A stretch of 64,000 bases of DNA from Chromohalobacter beijerinckii (GTDB lineage: Bacteria > Pseudomonadota > Gammaproteobacteria > Pseudomonadales > Halomonadaceae). The stretch's first letter is position 1; each line of letters opens with the position of its first letter. The notes beneath the pieces were generated by a model. The model was not told where the DNA came from and did no database searches. It saw only the letters and a list, made by a program, of their open reading frames with translations. Below, in pieces: positions 10,395 through 19,036 of the stretch. A program made the translations under genes and the position numbers. Location: positions 1 to 64,000 of the forward strand of contig NZ_JAKGAK010000011.1 of assembly GCF_023061185.1 (NCBI RefSeq). Reading direction: 5' to 3'.

Positions 10395-10422
10395 AATGGA
10401 GGTATGCTCGAGGCGTTTCAAG
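10395..10422 (-). promoter_or_regulatory. sigma-32 (heat-shock) promoter of clpB
   Basis: On the minus strand CTTGAA (10417-10422) and CCTCCATT (10395-10402) are 14 bp apart, close to the sigma-32 consensus CTTGAA-N13-15-CCCCATnT. They lie 66 bases upstream of the clpB ATG. ClpB is a canonical RpoH-regulon member in gammaproteobacteria. Confidence 0.7.
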
Positions 10423-10483
10423 GCAGGGCGTGCAAAAATCGTTCCGACGTTCGATAGACCCGGGGTCGGAAACGAAGCGCCAT

Positions 10484-11239
10484 TCAGCGCAACCAGATCA
10501 CACTGGCCATGCGACCGGTGTGGCCGTCGTCGCGACGGTGGGAATAAAAACGCGGCTCGCAGGCGGTGCAGAAGTGGCCGCCACCGATATGACCGACGCC
10601 CAGCCGCTCGAGACGCAACCGCGCCAAGCGATAGATATCTGCCATATAGTGCCCGAGGCGATAGGGGCTGGGCTCGAAGGCGCTTTCCGCCTCGGGCTGC
10701 ACGGCCACGAAGGTTTCGAACACTTCAGGGCCGACTTCGAACTGCGCCTTGGAAATCGCTGGCCCCAGCCATGCCATGAGCTCGTCCGGTGACTGCCCCA
10801 GAGCCGCCACGCTGGCCTCCAACACGCCGCCCGCCAGGCTCCGCCAGCCGGCGTGCGCCACGCCCACGCGCGTGCCCTGGCGATCACAGAAGAACACCGG
10901 TAGACAATCGGCGGTCAGCACGGCACAGGCATACCCCGTGTCGAAGGCCACCGAGGCGTCCGCTCGCGGCGGCTGCTCGGCAAACTCTGTACGGTAGTCC
11001 TGCTGGACGGTGGCACCATGCACCTGGTTCAGCCATAACAAAGGACGGGTGTCGTCGAGCTCGGCACTCAACAGGCGGCGGCAGCGGTCGACCGACACGG
11101 GATCGTCGCCTACGTGATGCGCCGTATTGAAGGACGCGAAGGCGCCCTGGCTGGGGCCGCTCTCGCGTGTGGTGACGAAGGCACCGACCGTGCTCGGCGC
11201 CGGCCAATCGGGCAGAATCAAGGTGGGACGTTCGCTCAT
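10484..11239 (-). CDS. pgeF: PgeF/YfiH-family purine nucleoside phosphorylase (laccase-domain protein)
   Basis: The 251-aa protein belongs to the Cu-oxidase_4/YfiH family, described as a peptidoglycan editing factor and as a purine nucleoside phosphorylase or adenosine deaminase. Typical family motifs are LNQVHGATV (near 60), VLTADCLPVFFCD (near 105-118), VGVAHAGWRSLAGG (near 127-140) and GPAISKAQFEVGPEV. The Cys and His residues in TADCLPV and AHAGWR are the metal ligands. It lies 7 bases after rluD on the same strand, the common rluD-pgeF-clpB order of gammaproteobacteria. Confidence 0.92.
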   Translation of the reverse strand: MSERPTLILPDWPAPSTVGAFVTTRESGPSQGAFASFNTAHHVGDDPVSVDRCRRLLSAELDDTRPLLWLNQVHGATVQQDYRTEFAEQPPRADASVAFDTGYACAVLTADCLPVFFCDRQGTRVGVAHAGWRSLAGGVLEASVAALGQSPDELMAWLGPAISKAQFEVGPEVFETFVAVQPEAESAFEPSPYRLGHYMADIYRLARLRLERLGVGHIGGGHFCTACEPRFYSHRRDDGHTGRMASVIWLR

Positions 11240-11246
11240 GACAGGC

Positions 11247-12227
11247 TCACTCAGCGTGCGTGTCGGCTGCGTCGCGCAGAAAATCCAGCAACATCAGCAT
11301 ATCGTCCGGCAACGCCGCGCGAAACTCCACCGCCTCGCCCGTACCGGGATGCACGAAGGCCAGCTTGCGAGCATGCAGCGCCTGACGCGGAAAATGGCGC
11401 AGCACGTCCTTCAATGCGTCGGTGGCCCCAGCAGGCATCTTGAGGCGACCGGCATAGACCGGGTCGCCGATCAATGGAAACCGGCGATGCGCCAAATGCA
11501 CGCGGATCTGGTGAGTACGCCCGGTTTCGAGACGACAGCGGACATGCGTATGGGAAGGAAAACGCTCCACCACGCGGTAGTGTGTCACCGCCGGCTTGCC
11601 CGAGGGAGTAACGGCCTGGCGCTTACGATCCTTGGGATGCCGCCCGATCGGTTCATCGACACGGCCCCCTGCGGTCATCCTGCCGGTCACCACGGCATCG
11701 TATTCACGCGACACCGTGCGCGCCTGCAATTGCTCGACCAGCGAGGCATGCGCCGATAACGTCTTGGCCACCACCATCAAACCGGTCGTATCCTTATCGA
11801 GCCGGTGCACGATGCCCGCTCGGGGTAGCTGCATCTGCCCCGGCGCATGATGCAGCAACGCGTTGAGCAGCGTCCCGTCAGGATTACCCGCGGCGGGGTG
11901 CACGACCAGCCCCGCTGGCTTGTCGATCACGATGACGTCATCGTCTTCATGGACGATCTCCAGCGCCATGGCCTGCGGCGCGAAGCGCGTGTCTTCCTCG
12001 AGCGTGGCCTCGAGCGTCAGTTGCTCGCCGCCGCGCAACTTGTCCTTGGGGCGCGCGGACGCGCCGTCGCAGGTCAGCGCCCCCGACTTGATCCACGCCT
12101 TGAGGCGCTCGCGGGAGAAGTCCGCGAACAACGTCGAGGCGGCTTGGTCCAGACGCTGGCCCGCCATCGTTTCGGGGACGCGTTCTTCTCGCTGCACGGT
12201 ATCTGCCATGGCAATGCTCGGTTCCAT
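11247..12227 (-). CDS. rluD: 23S rRNA pseudouridine(1911/1915/1917) synthase
   Basis: RluD isomerises three uridines in helix 69 of 23S rRNA. An S4-like RNA-binding domain covers about residues 20-85 (GQRLDQAASTLF, then SRERLKAWIKSG). The catalytic RluA-type domain follows, with GIVHRLDKDTTGLM near 140 holding the catalytic Asp in HRLD. At 326 aa it is full length. The start is uncertain: ATG at 12227 or the ATG six codons on (MADTVQREE) are both possible and neither has a good ribosome site. The gene diverges from bamD, matching the usual rluD/bamD pair. Confidence 0.95.
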   Translation of the reverse strand: MEPSIAMADTVQREERVPETMAGQRLDQAASTLFADFSRERLKAWIKSGALTCDGASARPKDKLRGGEQLTLEATLEEDTRFAPQAMALEIVHEDDDVIVIDKPAGLVVHPAAGNPDGTLLNALLHHAPGQMQLPRAGIVHRLDKDTTGLMVVAKTLSAHASLVEQLQARTVSREYDAVVTGRMTAGGRVDEPIGRHPKDRKRQAVTPSGKPAVTHYRVVERFPSHTHVRCRLETGRTHQIRVHLAHRRFPLIGDPVYAGRLKMPAGATDALKDVLRHFPRQALHARKLAFVHPGTGEAVEFRAALPDDMLMLLDFLRDAADTHAE

Positions 12228-12308
12228 TTCGCCACCGGGGGCGTTTGCTTTATAGTGACTCCGAACTGGCGGATTCTAGCACGGCCGCCCCGTATTGGTT
12301 GAACGAGG

Positions 12309-13115
12309 ATGACGATGCGATTCCCTTCACTTGGCACGTTCGGTGCGTTGCTGCTTAGTGGCGCGCTGCTCGCCGGTTGCGCCAGCAACGAGCCGGCCCC
12401 GGATATACAAGAGCAGGATCTCTATCAGCAAGCTCAAGAGTCACTGGATGCCGGGCGTTACAGCACCGCCGTGACACGTCTCGAGGCGCTGGATACCCGC
12501 TTCCCCTTCGGTCGTTACGCCGAGCAGGCCCAGTTGGAGCTGATTTACGCGTACTATCAGACCGAGGACTGGGAGCAGGCGCGCGCCGCCGCCAGCCGCT
12601 TCATTCGTTTGCACCCCGATCATGAGCAGGTCGACTACGCGTATTACATGCGCGGCCTCGCGGCGTATCAAGCCGGGCGTTTCAGCCTCGAAGGGCTCGA
12701 GCTGATCGATATCTCCAAGCGTGACCTGGGCGCTACTCGCGATGCCAATGTCGACTTCGGCGAGCTAGTCCGGCGCTTTCCGGAAAGCCCCTACGCGGCC
12801 GACGCGCGTCAACGCATCGTCTATCTGCGCAACGTGCTCTCGCGTCACGAGCTGCAAGTCGCCGACTTCTATCTTCGCAAGGGCGCCTACCTGGCGGCGA
12901 TCAATCGCGGCAAGTGGGTGCTTGAACATTACCCACAAACACCTGCCACACGCGACGCCCTGGCAGTCATGGTCGAGGGCTACATGGGGCTGAACATGCC
13001 CGAGCGGGCACGCGACGCCTTGCAGACGCTCATCGACAACGACCCCGACAATGCGCGCCTCGATGGCAAGACTTTCGAGCCCGAGCATGTCGACGCCAAG
13101 CCGCTGACGCTCTAA
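12309..13115 (+). CDS. bamD: outer-membrane assembly lipoprotein BamD
   Basis: BamD is the essential lipoprotein partner of BamA in inserting beta-barrel proteins. A signal peptide ends in the lipobox LLAGC (about residues 20-24), so the mature protein starts at Cys24. TPR-type helical repeats follow, including YQQAQESLDAGRYSTAVTRLEALDTRF-like and YAEQAQLELIYAYY-like segments (residues about 40-85). The length (268 aa) is normal. Translation may start at 12309 or at the in-frame ATG two codons on. It is divergent from rluD. Confidence 0.95.
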   Translation: MTMRFPSLGTFGALLLSGALLAGCASNEPAPDIQEQDLYQQAQESLDAGRYSTAVTRLEALDTRFPFGRYAEQAQLELIYAYYQTEDWEQARAAASRFIRLHPDHEQVDYAYYMRGLAAYQAGRFSLEGLELIDISKRDLGATRDANVDFGELVRRFPESPYAADARQRIVYLRNVLSRHELQVADFYLRKGAYLAAINRGKWVLEHYPQTPATRDALAVMVEGYMGLNMPERARDALQTLIDNDPDNARLDGKTFEPEHVDAKPLTL

Positions 13116-13126
13116 CGGCGCCCCTC

Positions 13127-13256
13127 CGGGGAGCTGTAAGTCATAAGAGGTAAGCTGGAAGAAAAATCAAACGCTAAAAACACCTGTCTTGGCAGATAGC
13201 GATTCTTCCAGCTTCCAGGCGCGCAGCGCCGCTCTTCCTTCTTATAGCTCCCCGGC
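13127..13256. repeat. large imperfect palindrome, repeat-family candidate
   Basis: Between bamD and nadE, the outer sequence CCGGGGAGCTGTAAG at the left is mirrored by CTTATAGCTCCCCGG at the right. An inner AAGCTGGAAGAA is mirrored by TTCTTCCAGCTT, and the whole spans about 130 bp. The reverse complement of the right arm therefore reads almost like the left arm with an insertion. Such two-armed elements built from short GCTGGAAG- and AGCTATAAG-type words resemble intergenic repeat families. It could also fold as an RNA hairpin at the convergent 3' ends of bamD and nadE. Confidence 0.6.
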
Positions 13257-13267
13257 GACAGCCGGGG

Positions 13268-14899
13268 TCATTCCCCCGGCTGCCAGCCGTTGACGATGGG
13301 ATAACGACGATCGCGCCCGAAACCGCGCGCGGTCACGCGAACCCCCACCGGCGCCTGACGCCGCTTGTATTCGCTACGGTCGACCAATTTCACGACCCGG
13401 TAGACATCCTCGCTGGCGAAACCGGCATCGATGATCGCCTCGGCACTCATATCGCCTTCGATATAACGCTCGAGGATAGCGTCCAACTCGTCGTAACCCG
13501 GCAAGGAGTCGCTGTCCGCTTGGCCCGGTGCAAGCTCGGCGGAAGGCGGGCGCGTGATGACACGCTCGGGAATCGCCGGCTCCTGCGCATTGCGCCACTT
13601 GGCAAGGCGATACACCCATGTCTTGTAGACGTCCTTGAGCGCGTTGTAGCCACCCACCATATCGCCATACAGCGTGGCATAGCCCACCGCCATCTCACTC
13701 TTGTTGCCGGTGCTCAGCACCATCAGCCCTTTCTTGTTGGAAAGCGCCATCAACAGTACGCCCCGGCAACGCGATTGCAGGTTCTCCTCGGTGGTATCGC
13801 GCTCAGTCCCGGCGAAACTCTCTTCCAACGTCGAGGTGAAAGCTTCCACCATCGGCGCAATAGGCATAACCTCGTAATGCACGCCGAGCAACTCGGCTTG
13901 CGCGGCCGCATCCGCCTTGGAGATATCCGCCGTGTAGTGATAGGGCATCATCACCGCCTGCACGCGCTCGGGGCCCAACGCATCGACTGCGATGGCCAGC
14001 GACAGGGCGGAATCGATCCCCCCTGAAAGCCCTAGCACCACGCCCTGAAAGCCGCTCTTATTGACGTAGTCGCGAAGCCCGGTCACCAGTGCACAATAGA
14101 GGCTTTCTTCCGACGCCAGCAGCGGTTCGCATTCGCCGGCCTCGGGCGCCCATGCGCCTTCAGCGTCGGTAAAGCGTACCGGCATCAAGCCGACTTCCCA
14201 GAACGGCGCACGTACCGCAACCTCGCCCTGGGCGTCGAGCACCAGCGAGCCTCCATCGAAGACCAGCTCGTCTTGGCCACCAATCTGGTTGAGATAGACC
14301 AGCGGCCGCGCGGCCGACTGAGCACGACGGGCGAATAACCGTTCGCGCTCGAGCGGCTTGTCGCGGTGATAGGGCGAGGCATTGAGCGTGATCAGGATAT
14401 CGGCGCCGGCCTCGACACTCTGCGTCACCGGAGCACCGTCCCACAGATCCTCACAAACCAGGATGCCCAGTTTGGCGCCGCCATGCTCGACGACCAGCGG
14501 CGAGTGCCCCGGAGTGAAATAGCGCTGCTCGTCGAATACCTGATAGTTGGGCAGCGCCTGCTTGGCATATTCGCCAAGCCATTCGCCGTTGTACAACACG
14601 CCCGCCAGGTTATGCAGCCGGCCATCGCGCCTGCCGGGATAGCCGATGACCACCATCACGTCTCGCGATACTTTGCGCGCCATCGTCGCACGCGCCTCTT
14701 CCAGGCGTGTTTCCATCGATTCGCGCAGCAGCAAGTCTTCCGGCGGATAACCGGTCAGGAACAGTTCGGGGAAGACCACCACATCGGCGCGGTGTTCGAT
14801 GCGCGCTTCGCGCACGGCTTCGATGGCCTGTGCGGTATTGCCGGGAATATCGCCCACCAGCGGGTCGAGCTGGGCCATCACCAGAGTCAGGTCTTGCAT
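13268..14899 (-). CDS. nadE: glutamine-dependent NAD+ synthetase
   Basis: This enzyme amidates nicotinic acid adenine dinucleotide to NAD+, with ammonia from glutamine. The N-terminal nitrilase-type glutaminase domain (residues 1-260) has the Glu of VVFPELFLTGYPPEDLL near 44 and the nucleophile Cys of GILVCEDLWD near 148. The C-terminal synthetase domain has the PP-loop LGLSGGIDSALSLAIAVD near 290 and the adenylate-binding STGNKSEMAVGY near 395. At 543 aa it is the two-domain form. It stands between the repeat element and thiO. Confidence 0.95.
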   Translation of the reverse strand: MQDLTLVMAQLDPLVGDIPGNTAQAIEAVREARIEHRADVVVFPELFLTGYPPEDLLLRESMETRLEEARATMARKVSRDVMVVIGYPGRRDGRLHNLAGVLYNGEWLGEYAKQALPNYQVFDEQRYFTPGHSPLVVEHGGAKLGILVCEDLWDGAPVTQSVEAGADILITLNASPYHRDKPLERERLFARRAQSAARPLVYLNQIGGQDELVFDGGSLVLDAQGEVAVRAPFWEVGLMPVRFTDAEGAWAPEAGECEPLLASEESLYCALVTGLRDYVNKSGFQGVVLGLSGGIDSALSLAIAVDALGPERVQAVMMPYHYTADISKADAAAQAELLGVHYEVMPIAPMVEAFTSTLEESFAGTERDTTEENLQSRCRGVLLMALSNKKGLMVLSTGNKSEMAVGYATLYGDMVGGYNALKDVYKTWVYRLAKWRNAQEPAIPERVITRPPSAELAPGQADSDSLPGYDELDAILERYIEGDMSAEAIIDAGFASEDVYRVVKLVDRSEYKRRQAPVGVRVTARGFGRDRRYPIVNGWQPGE

Positions 14900-15007
14900 G
14901 AGCGGAAAGCGCCTCTCTCATTGCGATTGGCTGTGGAAACTGCCGTCGAGACGGCCTCATGGCTGTATTGTCACGCAACGCCGGCTCGCTGGCAAAACGC
15001 CTTGTCG

Positions 15008-16096
15008 TCAGACGCCACCTAGCCGGTAGGGGGCGGGATCGACCACCGGCGCGCGTTGCAGCAGTTGATCGACCAGCAGACGCGTCGACGCCGGCGCCAG
15101 CACCAAGCCATTGCGATAATGGCCGGCATTGACCCATAACCCCTCGATGCCGGGTACCGCGCCGATGGACGGCACGCCATCCGGCGAACCGGGGCGCAAG
15201 CCGGCCCAGTGATGCTCCACCGGGCACTCGGCCAGCGCCGGCACGATCGACAGCGCGCTATCGTAAAGCGAGCTCTTTGCTGTCTCGGTGGTACGCTGAT
15301 CGAAACCCACCTCTTCCAAGGTGGAGCCGGCAACGACACGCCCATCGCCACGCGGAATCACGTAACGGCCATCCTTCAGCACCACGCGCTCGACCAATCC
15401 GGGCGACGCCTTGAACAGAATCATCTGCCCACGCACCGGACGCACCGGCAGTGTTACACCGATACCCGCCAGCAGCTGGCCGGCCCAGGCGCCGCCACAT
15501 ACCACTACGCGCTCGGCGGCTTCATGTCCCGCCGATGTCCGAACGCCGCGAAGGTGTCCATCCGCCACATCCAGCGCTTCGACCTCGACATGCTCGCGCA
15601 GGGTGACGTTAGGCATCGCCTGCAGGCGGGCCCTCAGCGCCTTGCACAAGCGCGGATTACGAATGCTACCCAAGGTCGGCATCCACAGCGCCGAGTCGAA
15701 ACCGGGCGCGGCATTGGGCTCCTTGGCGTAAATCGTCTCCGCTCCGACCCGTTCCAGGGGCTTGCCAACCTCGCGCGCCCACGCGAGCGCCTGAGGCTCA
15801 TCATCGACACGCAGATACAGGAGCCCTCGCTGGCGATACTCGGGATCGATACCGGTTTCTTCCAGCAGGCGCAGCGACAATTCGGGATAGGCGCCTTCGG
15901 AATAACGCGACAAGGCGGAAATCGGCGCGCTATAGCGCCAGGGATACAACGGGGAGACGATGCCGCCACCGGCCCAGGAGGCCTCGCGGCCACATTCGCC
16001 GCGTTCGAGCAGGGTGACGTGGCGGCCAGCGTCGGCGAGTTGCAGGGCCGTCATCATGCCGATGACGCCGCCTCCAGCGATCAAGAATTCACTCAC
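15008..16096 (-). CDS. thiO: glycine oxidase ThiO
   Basis: ThiO is an FAD enzyme that oxidises glycine to the imine needed for the thiazole ring of thiamine. The N-terminal dinucleotide motif IAGGGVIGMMTALQLADAG is typical, followed by ERGECGREASWAGGGIVSPLYPW, the FAD-contacting segment of the DadA/ThiO group. The C-terminus has the substrate-domain motif WAGLRPGSPDGVPSIG. I place the start at the GTG 16094-16096 (MSEFLIAGGG, 362 aa); the frame is open upstream to 16138. Its position beside the minor pilin genes is the same as in Pseudomonas aeruginosa. Confidence 0.9.
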   Translation of the reverse strand: MSEFLIAGGGVIGMMTALQLADAGRHVTLLERGECGREASWAGGGIVSPLYPWRYSAPISALSRYSEGAYPELSLRLLEETGIDPEYRQRGLLYLRVDDEPQALAWAREVGKPLERVGAETIYAKEPNAAPGFDSALWMPTLGSIRNPRLCKALRARLQAMPNVTLREHVEVEALDVADGHLRGVRTSAGHEAAERVVVCGGAWAGQLLAGIGVTLPVRPVRGQMILFKASPGLVERVVLKDGRYVIPRGDGRVVAGSTLEEVGFDQRTTETAKSSLYDSALSIVPALAECPVEHHWAGLRPGSPDGVPSIGAVPGIEGLWVNAGHYRNGLVLAPASTRLLVDQLLQRAPVVDPAPYRLGGV

Positions 16097-16185
16097 ACGG
16101 GCACTCGTTCTTGGCTGGCGAAACCCGCAATCTATCATGCGACGCTCAGCAAGGCAGCGCCTGCCATTGCTTGACTCTCAATGTG

Positions 16186-16560
16186 TCACCAGCATTTTTC
16201 TGGCTGTTTTTGCCCGGTATCGTACAGCTTCAGCACGCCACATTGATCCCCGCTTTGGCTATTGATCGGTATGGCCTTTAGCAGGAAACCATTGCCCTTC
16301 TCTTTATTAGGATTTCGCAGGGCTTCAAACTTGTACGCGTCGCTTTTCTCCTGCTTCGCGCCATCGGTATCGTAGAGATTATCTTGCGTGTACTGACGCT
16401 CCATCCGGTATGCCCACTGCGTCAGCGTGGCCTGGGCGTCGGTCCGTTGCGCCTTGCGTACATAATCGGTGTACGAGGGAATGGCAATCGCTGCCAAGAT
16501 CCCGATGATGACCATGACGATCATCAGCTCGATCAGGGTAAAACCGCGGGCTCGATGCAT
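16186..16560 (-). CDS. pilE: PilE-type minor type IV pilin
   Basis: The 124-aa prepilin has a short basic leader and the class III signal [11 protein letters not shown], so PilD should cleave after Gly and methylate the new Phe; Glu5 of the mature protein is present. The helix [26 protein letters not shown] is PilE-like. A pair of C-terminal cysteines (DQCGVL and EKCW) frames a D-region disulfide loop. The ATG at 16560, with GGAG just before it, gives the normal prepilin length; an upstream open frame to 16677 is ignored. It is the last gene of the second minor pilin set. Confidence 0.88.
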   Translation of the reverse strand: MHRARGFTLIELMIVMVIIGILAAIAIPSYTDYVRKAQRTDAQATLTQWAYRMERQYTQDNLYDTDGAKQEKSDAYKFEALRNPNKEKGNGFLLKAIPINSQSGDQCGVLKLYDTGQKQPEKCW

Positions 16561-16606
16561 GGCATGGACTCCTGAAAACGAAAACGAGACGTTCAACGCA
16601 AGGTAC

Positions 16607-17239
16607 TCAGCGCAAGACCTCGCGCCACGCCGGACGAGTGGGCCCCTCGGGAGAACGGGTAACGCGCGTGTCGTCATTATCGGCCTGCGCCTGGCGGGCT
16701 TGAATCAATGCCTCGCCTGACTCGCGAGGCAACATCAGCGTAACGCGGCGCTCGAGTACCGCATGCGTTACCTGGCGTGTACCCCAGCCGAACGCGGTCA
16801 CCTCGATACGTGCTTGGCAGGGCGCGTCGGCCTCGGAACACGAGCTCGTCAGGACAGTCAGCGTCATCCAAGGCGGCTCGTGAGTATCGAGAGGCATGGG
16901 TGCCCCGCTATCGCCATAGGCCACGCCGTCACGTCGCCAACGAGCAGCCGACCATTGGCTGGCATGCGACGCCTGTGGCATCAGGCAATCAGGCGCCGTG
17001 CAGTCGCCTTGGGCGTCGGGCAGTGTGTAATCCGCATGACGCAATCGCCATTCGCCTTCTTTGAGTGCTGCCTGCGCTGCTTGAAACGCAACTTGTCGAT
17101 CCATGACGTTGCGCGCCATGCGCTCCTGCAGGACCGCGCCCTGCAAGCCGGCGAGTCCCAACGCCGTCATCGCCATCAGCAGAATCAGCGCGACGATCAG
17201 CGTCATGCCCCGTTCCCGAGAGGGGCCGCTGACGTTCAC
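16607..17239 (-). CDS. pilX: PilX-type minor pilin
   Basis: The 210-aa protein starts with [37 protein letters not shown], the hallmark of PilX: a GspK-like pseudopilin helix without Glu5, followed by the conserved QERMARN. PilX proteins sit at or near the pilus tip in the PilV-W-X priming complex. Its ATG overlaps the pilW stop (ATGA), implying coupling. Four cysteines in the central part ([16 protein letters not shown]) could form disulfides. Confidence 0.85.
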   Translation of the reverse strand: MNVSGPSRERGMTLIVALILLMAMTALGLAGLQGAVLQERMARNVMDRQVAFQAAQAALKEGEWRLRHADYTLPDAQGDCTAPDCLMPQASHASQWSAARWRRDGVAYGDSGAPMPLDTHEPPWMTLTVLTSSCSEADAPCQARIEVTAFGWGTRQVTHAVLERRVTLMLPRESGEALIQARQAQADNDDTRVTRSPEGPTRPAWREVLR

Positions 17240-18003
17240 GATGACGTGTCACCCTGCGAGGTGACAAGCGGCGGGGATGCCACATTACGCAGAGCCACGC
17301 TCGTGGCGTACACCCGATACAGGCGACGATCCGGTGCCGTGACGGTTTCGCCATCGAAGACATAGGATGATGCCGTGTCGACGAGTCCATCCTGCCGCGA
17401 GGCCACCAGCAATTCGATGCTCACACCCTTGACGCTGGCCCAATCGCCGACGCCCGCGGCACGACGCCAACGACCCTCGACGAAATAGCGCAGCGCCATG
17501 GCCTCGACATTCGCATCGAGCGGCTGGGGAGACGTGCCATCCACCGCGCAGTCCAGCCCCTGCGAGGCATTCAGCGATAGCGTCGCCCGCGTGATGTCAG
17601 CACTCTCGAGACCCCCGCCCAGGCAATCCTGCAGAGGCTCATCCGTGCTGCCGTAATAGCGGACCCGCAAGGTGCTGCCGTTCCCCGCCACGATAGCGCC
17701 CTGGGCAAATTGCGATGTCGCCGGAAAGGTCTGCGCCTTTTGCCATTCGGCATACCCCGCCTTGCGTAGCTCCCGTGTCAGCACGTCAGTCACGAAGCGA
17801 CCGCTCTCCTGCACCTGGGCCAGTTGCGTTTGCAAGCGGTACTGATGCTGATAGGCAATGAACAGGTCAATGACGCCAAGCAGCACGATCATGCTCAGCG
17901 CCAGGCTCACCATCAACTCGATCAGCGACACCCCGCTTTGACGGCGCCGCCCCGGAGTGGGTCGCTCAAAGTCGGGTCTGTAATCGATATTGCCGCTGCC
18001 CAT
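17236..18003 (-). CDS. pilW: PilW-type minor pilin
   Basis: The 255-aa prepilin has the processing site SGVSLIELMVSLALSMIVLLGVIDLF, with Glu5 present, and the PilW-like QVQESGRFVTDVLTRELRKAGY downstream. PilW belongs to the minor-pilin complex that primes pilus assembly. I take the ATG at 18003, because GGAG at 18012-18015 is 8 bases upstream; earlier in-frame codons exist at 18009 and 18012. It overlaps the end of pilV by 38 bases and is coupled to pilX. Confidence 0.85.
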   Translation of the reverse strand: MGSGNIDYRPDFERPTPGRRRQSGVSLIELMVSLALSMIVLLGVIDLFIAYQHQYRLQTQLAQVQESGRFVTDVLTRELRKAGYAEWQKAQTFPATSQFAQGAIVAGNGSTLRVRYYGSTDEPLQDCLGGGLESADITRATLSLNASQGLDCAVDGTSPQPLDANVEAMALRYFVEGRWRRAAGVGDWASVKGVSIELLVASRQDGLVDTASSYVFDGETVTAPDRRLYRVYATSVALRNVASPPLVTSQGDTSS

Positions 18004-18427
18004 CGTCATCACTCCAGCTCACACGCGGCGATCGCCAGACCACCTTCACCATCGCCGTCGCCACATCGTCATCGCCCGTCACCTCGATGCAGCCTTGCGC
18101 CTGGGGCAGCGCGCTAACCAGTCCCGTCAGCCAGGCACTTACCTGGGCCGATGCGGCGTTGCCGGGGTCGTCACTGCACGGCTGATCATAGGCACCGGCC
18201 AGCGCGCCGTGACGGTCGATGCGCAAGCGTTCGAGCATGGCCCCCACCCGCTGCACCGCCTGAGACTCGGCATCGGCATGCCGCTGGGCACGCAGTGCCT
18301 GGGTCTGTGTAGCCGTCAAACCCAGCATGCCGAAAGATAAAATGAACAGCGTGATCAGCACTTCGATCAAGCTGAAACCCGGCGTACATCCATGCCGTGA
18401 CCGCGCGCCCCTATGTGTTGCCCTCAT
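17966..18427 (-). CDS. pilV: PilV-type minor pilin
   Basis: The 153-aa prepilin has PGFSLIEVLITLFILSFGMLGLTATQTQALRAQRHADAESQAVQR, a textbook PilV N-terminus with Glu5. PilV is part of the minor-pilin priming complex. Two cysteines (QPCSDD and QGCIEV) could pair. It is the first gene of the second minor pilin set on this strand and reads out of the AT-rich divergent region shared with the plus-strand FimT-like gene. Confidence 0.85.
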   Translation of the reverse strand: MRATHRGARSRHGCTPGFSLIEVLITLFILSFGMLGLTATQTQALRAQRHADAESQAVQRVGAMLERLRIDRHGALAGAYDQPCSDDPGNAASAQVSAWLTGLVSALPQAQGCIEVTGDDDVATAMVKVVWRSPRVSWSDDDGQRQYRLQTRL

Positions 18428-18450
18428 CGTATTTGCTCGACTGCCAAGAC

Positions 18451-18489
18451 TACTTTATAAACAAACAAAGTAAATACTAATATAAAGTA
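18451..18489. promoter_or_regulatory. AT-rich divergent promoter region with 9-bp inverted repeat
   Basis: TACTTTATA (18451-18459) is mirrored exactly by TATAAAGTA (18481-18489), 21 bp apart, in the only short AT-rich tract between pilV (minus) and the FimT-like gene (plus). Each arm contains a -10-like TATAAA/TTTATA word facing outward. This looks like a divergent promoter pair with a shared operator. Confidence 0.45.
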
Positions 18490-18498
18490 AGGCAATCG

Positions 18499-19035
18499 AT
18501 GCATCCAAAATCGCGGCACATGCGAGGAATGACACTGCTCGAATTGCTCGTGATCATCGTCATTGTCGGCCTGCTCACCACCCAGGGCGTCCCCGCCATG
18601 GGTCATGTGCTACGCGATCAACGCTTGCAGGCCGCCAGCCATACGCTCTATCAGGCGCTCTATTACGCGCGCAGTGAGGCTATTCGCCAAGGCGTGCCGG
18701 TGATGATGGTGAGTGATTCAGATGGCTGGGAACAGGGTTGGCGCATATTCGCCGATCGCGACGACGATGGCGAGCAATCGCCCTCGGAGCCGACACTACG
18801 CGCGGGTGGCGCCCCACCCGGCGGACTCCGGCTGCACGCCAATCAGCCCTTGCGTCGCTACGTGCGTTACGCGTCGAACGGCTACTCGATTCGTGCCTCC
18901 GGCAGCTTTCAGATTGGCAGCTTCTATCTATGCACGGCCAAGGCGACGACACCGGCACGGCGGATCGTGCTGAGCCGTGGCGGCCGGGTACGCATCGAGC
19001 GCCTGCCCGATGGTGACACTGCCTGCGCGCGATGA
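18499..19035 (+). CDS. fimT: FimT/GspH-type minor pilin
   Basis: The 178-aa prepilin has RGMTLLELLVIIVIVGLLTTQGVPAM, with Glu5 and Met at +1, then RDQRLQAASHTLYQALYYARSEAIRQ, a GspH/FimT pattern. The C-terminal part has LCTAKATTPARRIVLSRGGRVR, typical of the FimT/FimU domain. It is the only pilin gene on the plus strand and lies between the two minus-strand sets. Its stop is one base from the convergent end of the 690-aa gene, leaving no room for separate terminators. Confidence 0.85.
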   Translation: MHPKSRHMRGMTLLELLVIIVIVGLLTTQGVPAMGHVLRDQRLQAASHTLYQALYYARSEAIRQGVPVMMVSDSDGWEQGWRIFADRDDDGEQSPSEPTLRAGGAPPGGLRLHANQPLRRYVRYASNGYSIRASGSFQIGSFYLCTAKATTPARRIVLSRGGRVRIERLPDGDTACAR

Positions 19036-19036
19036 C

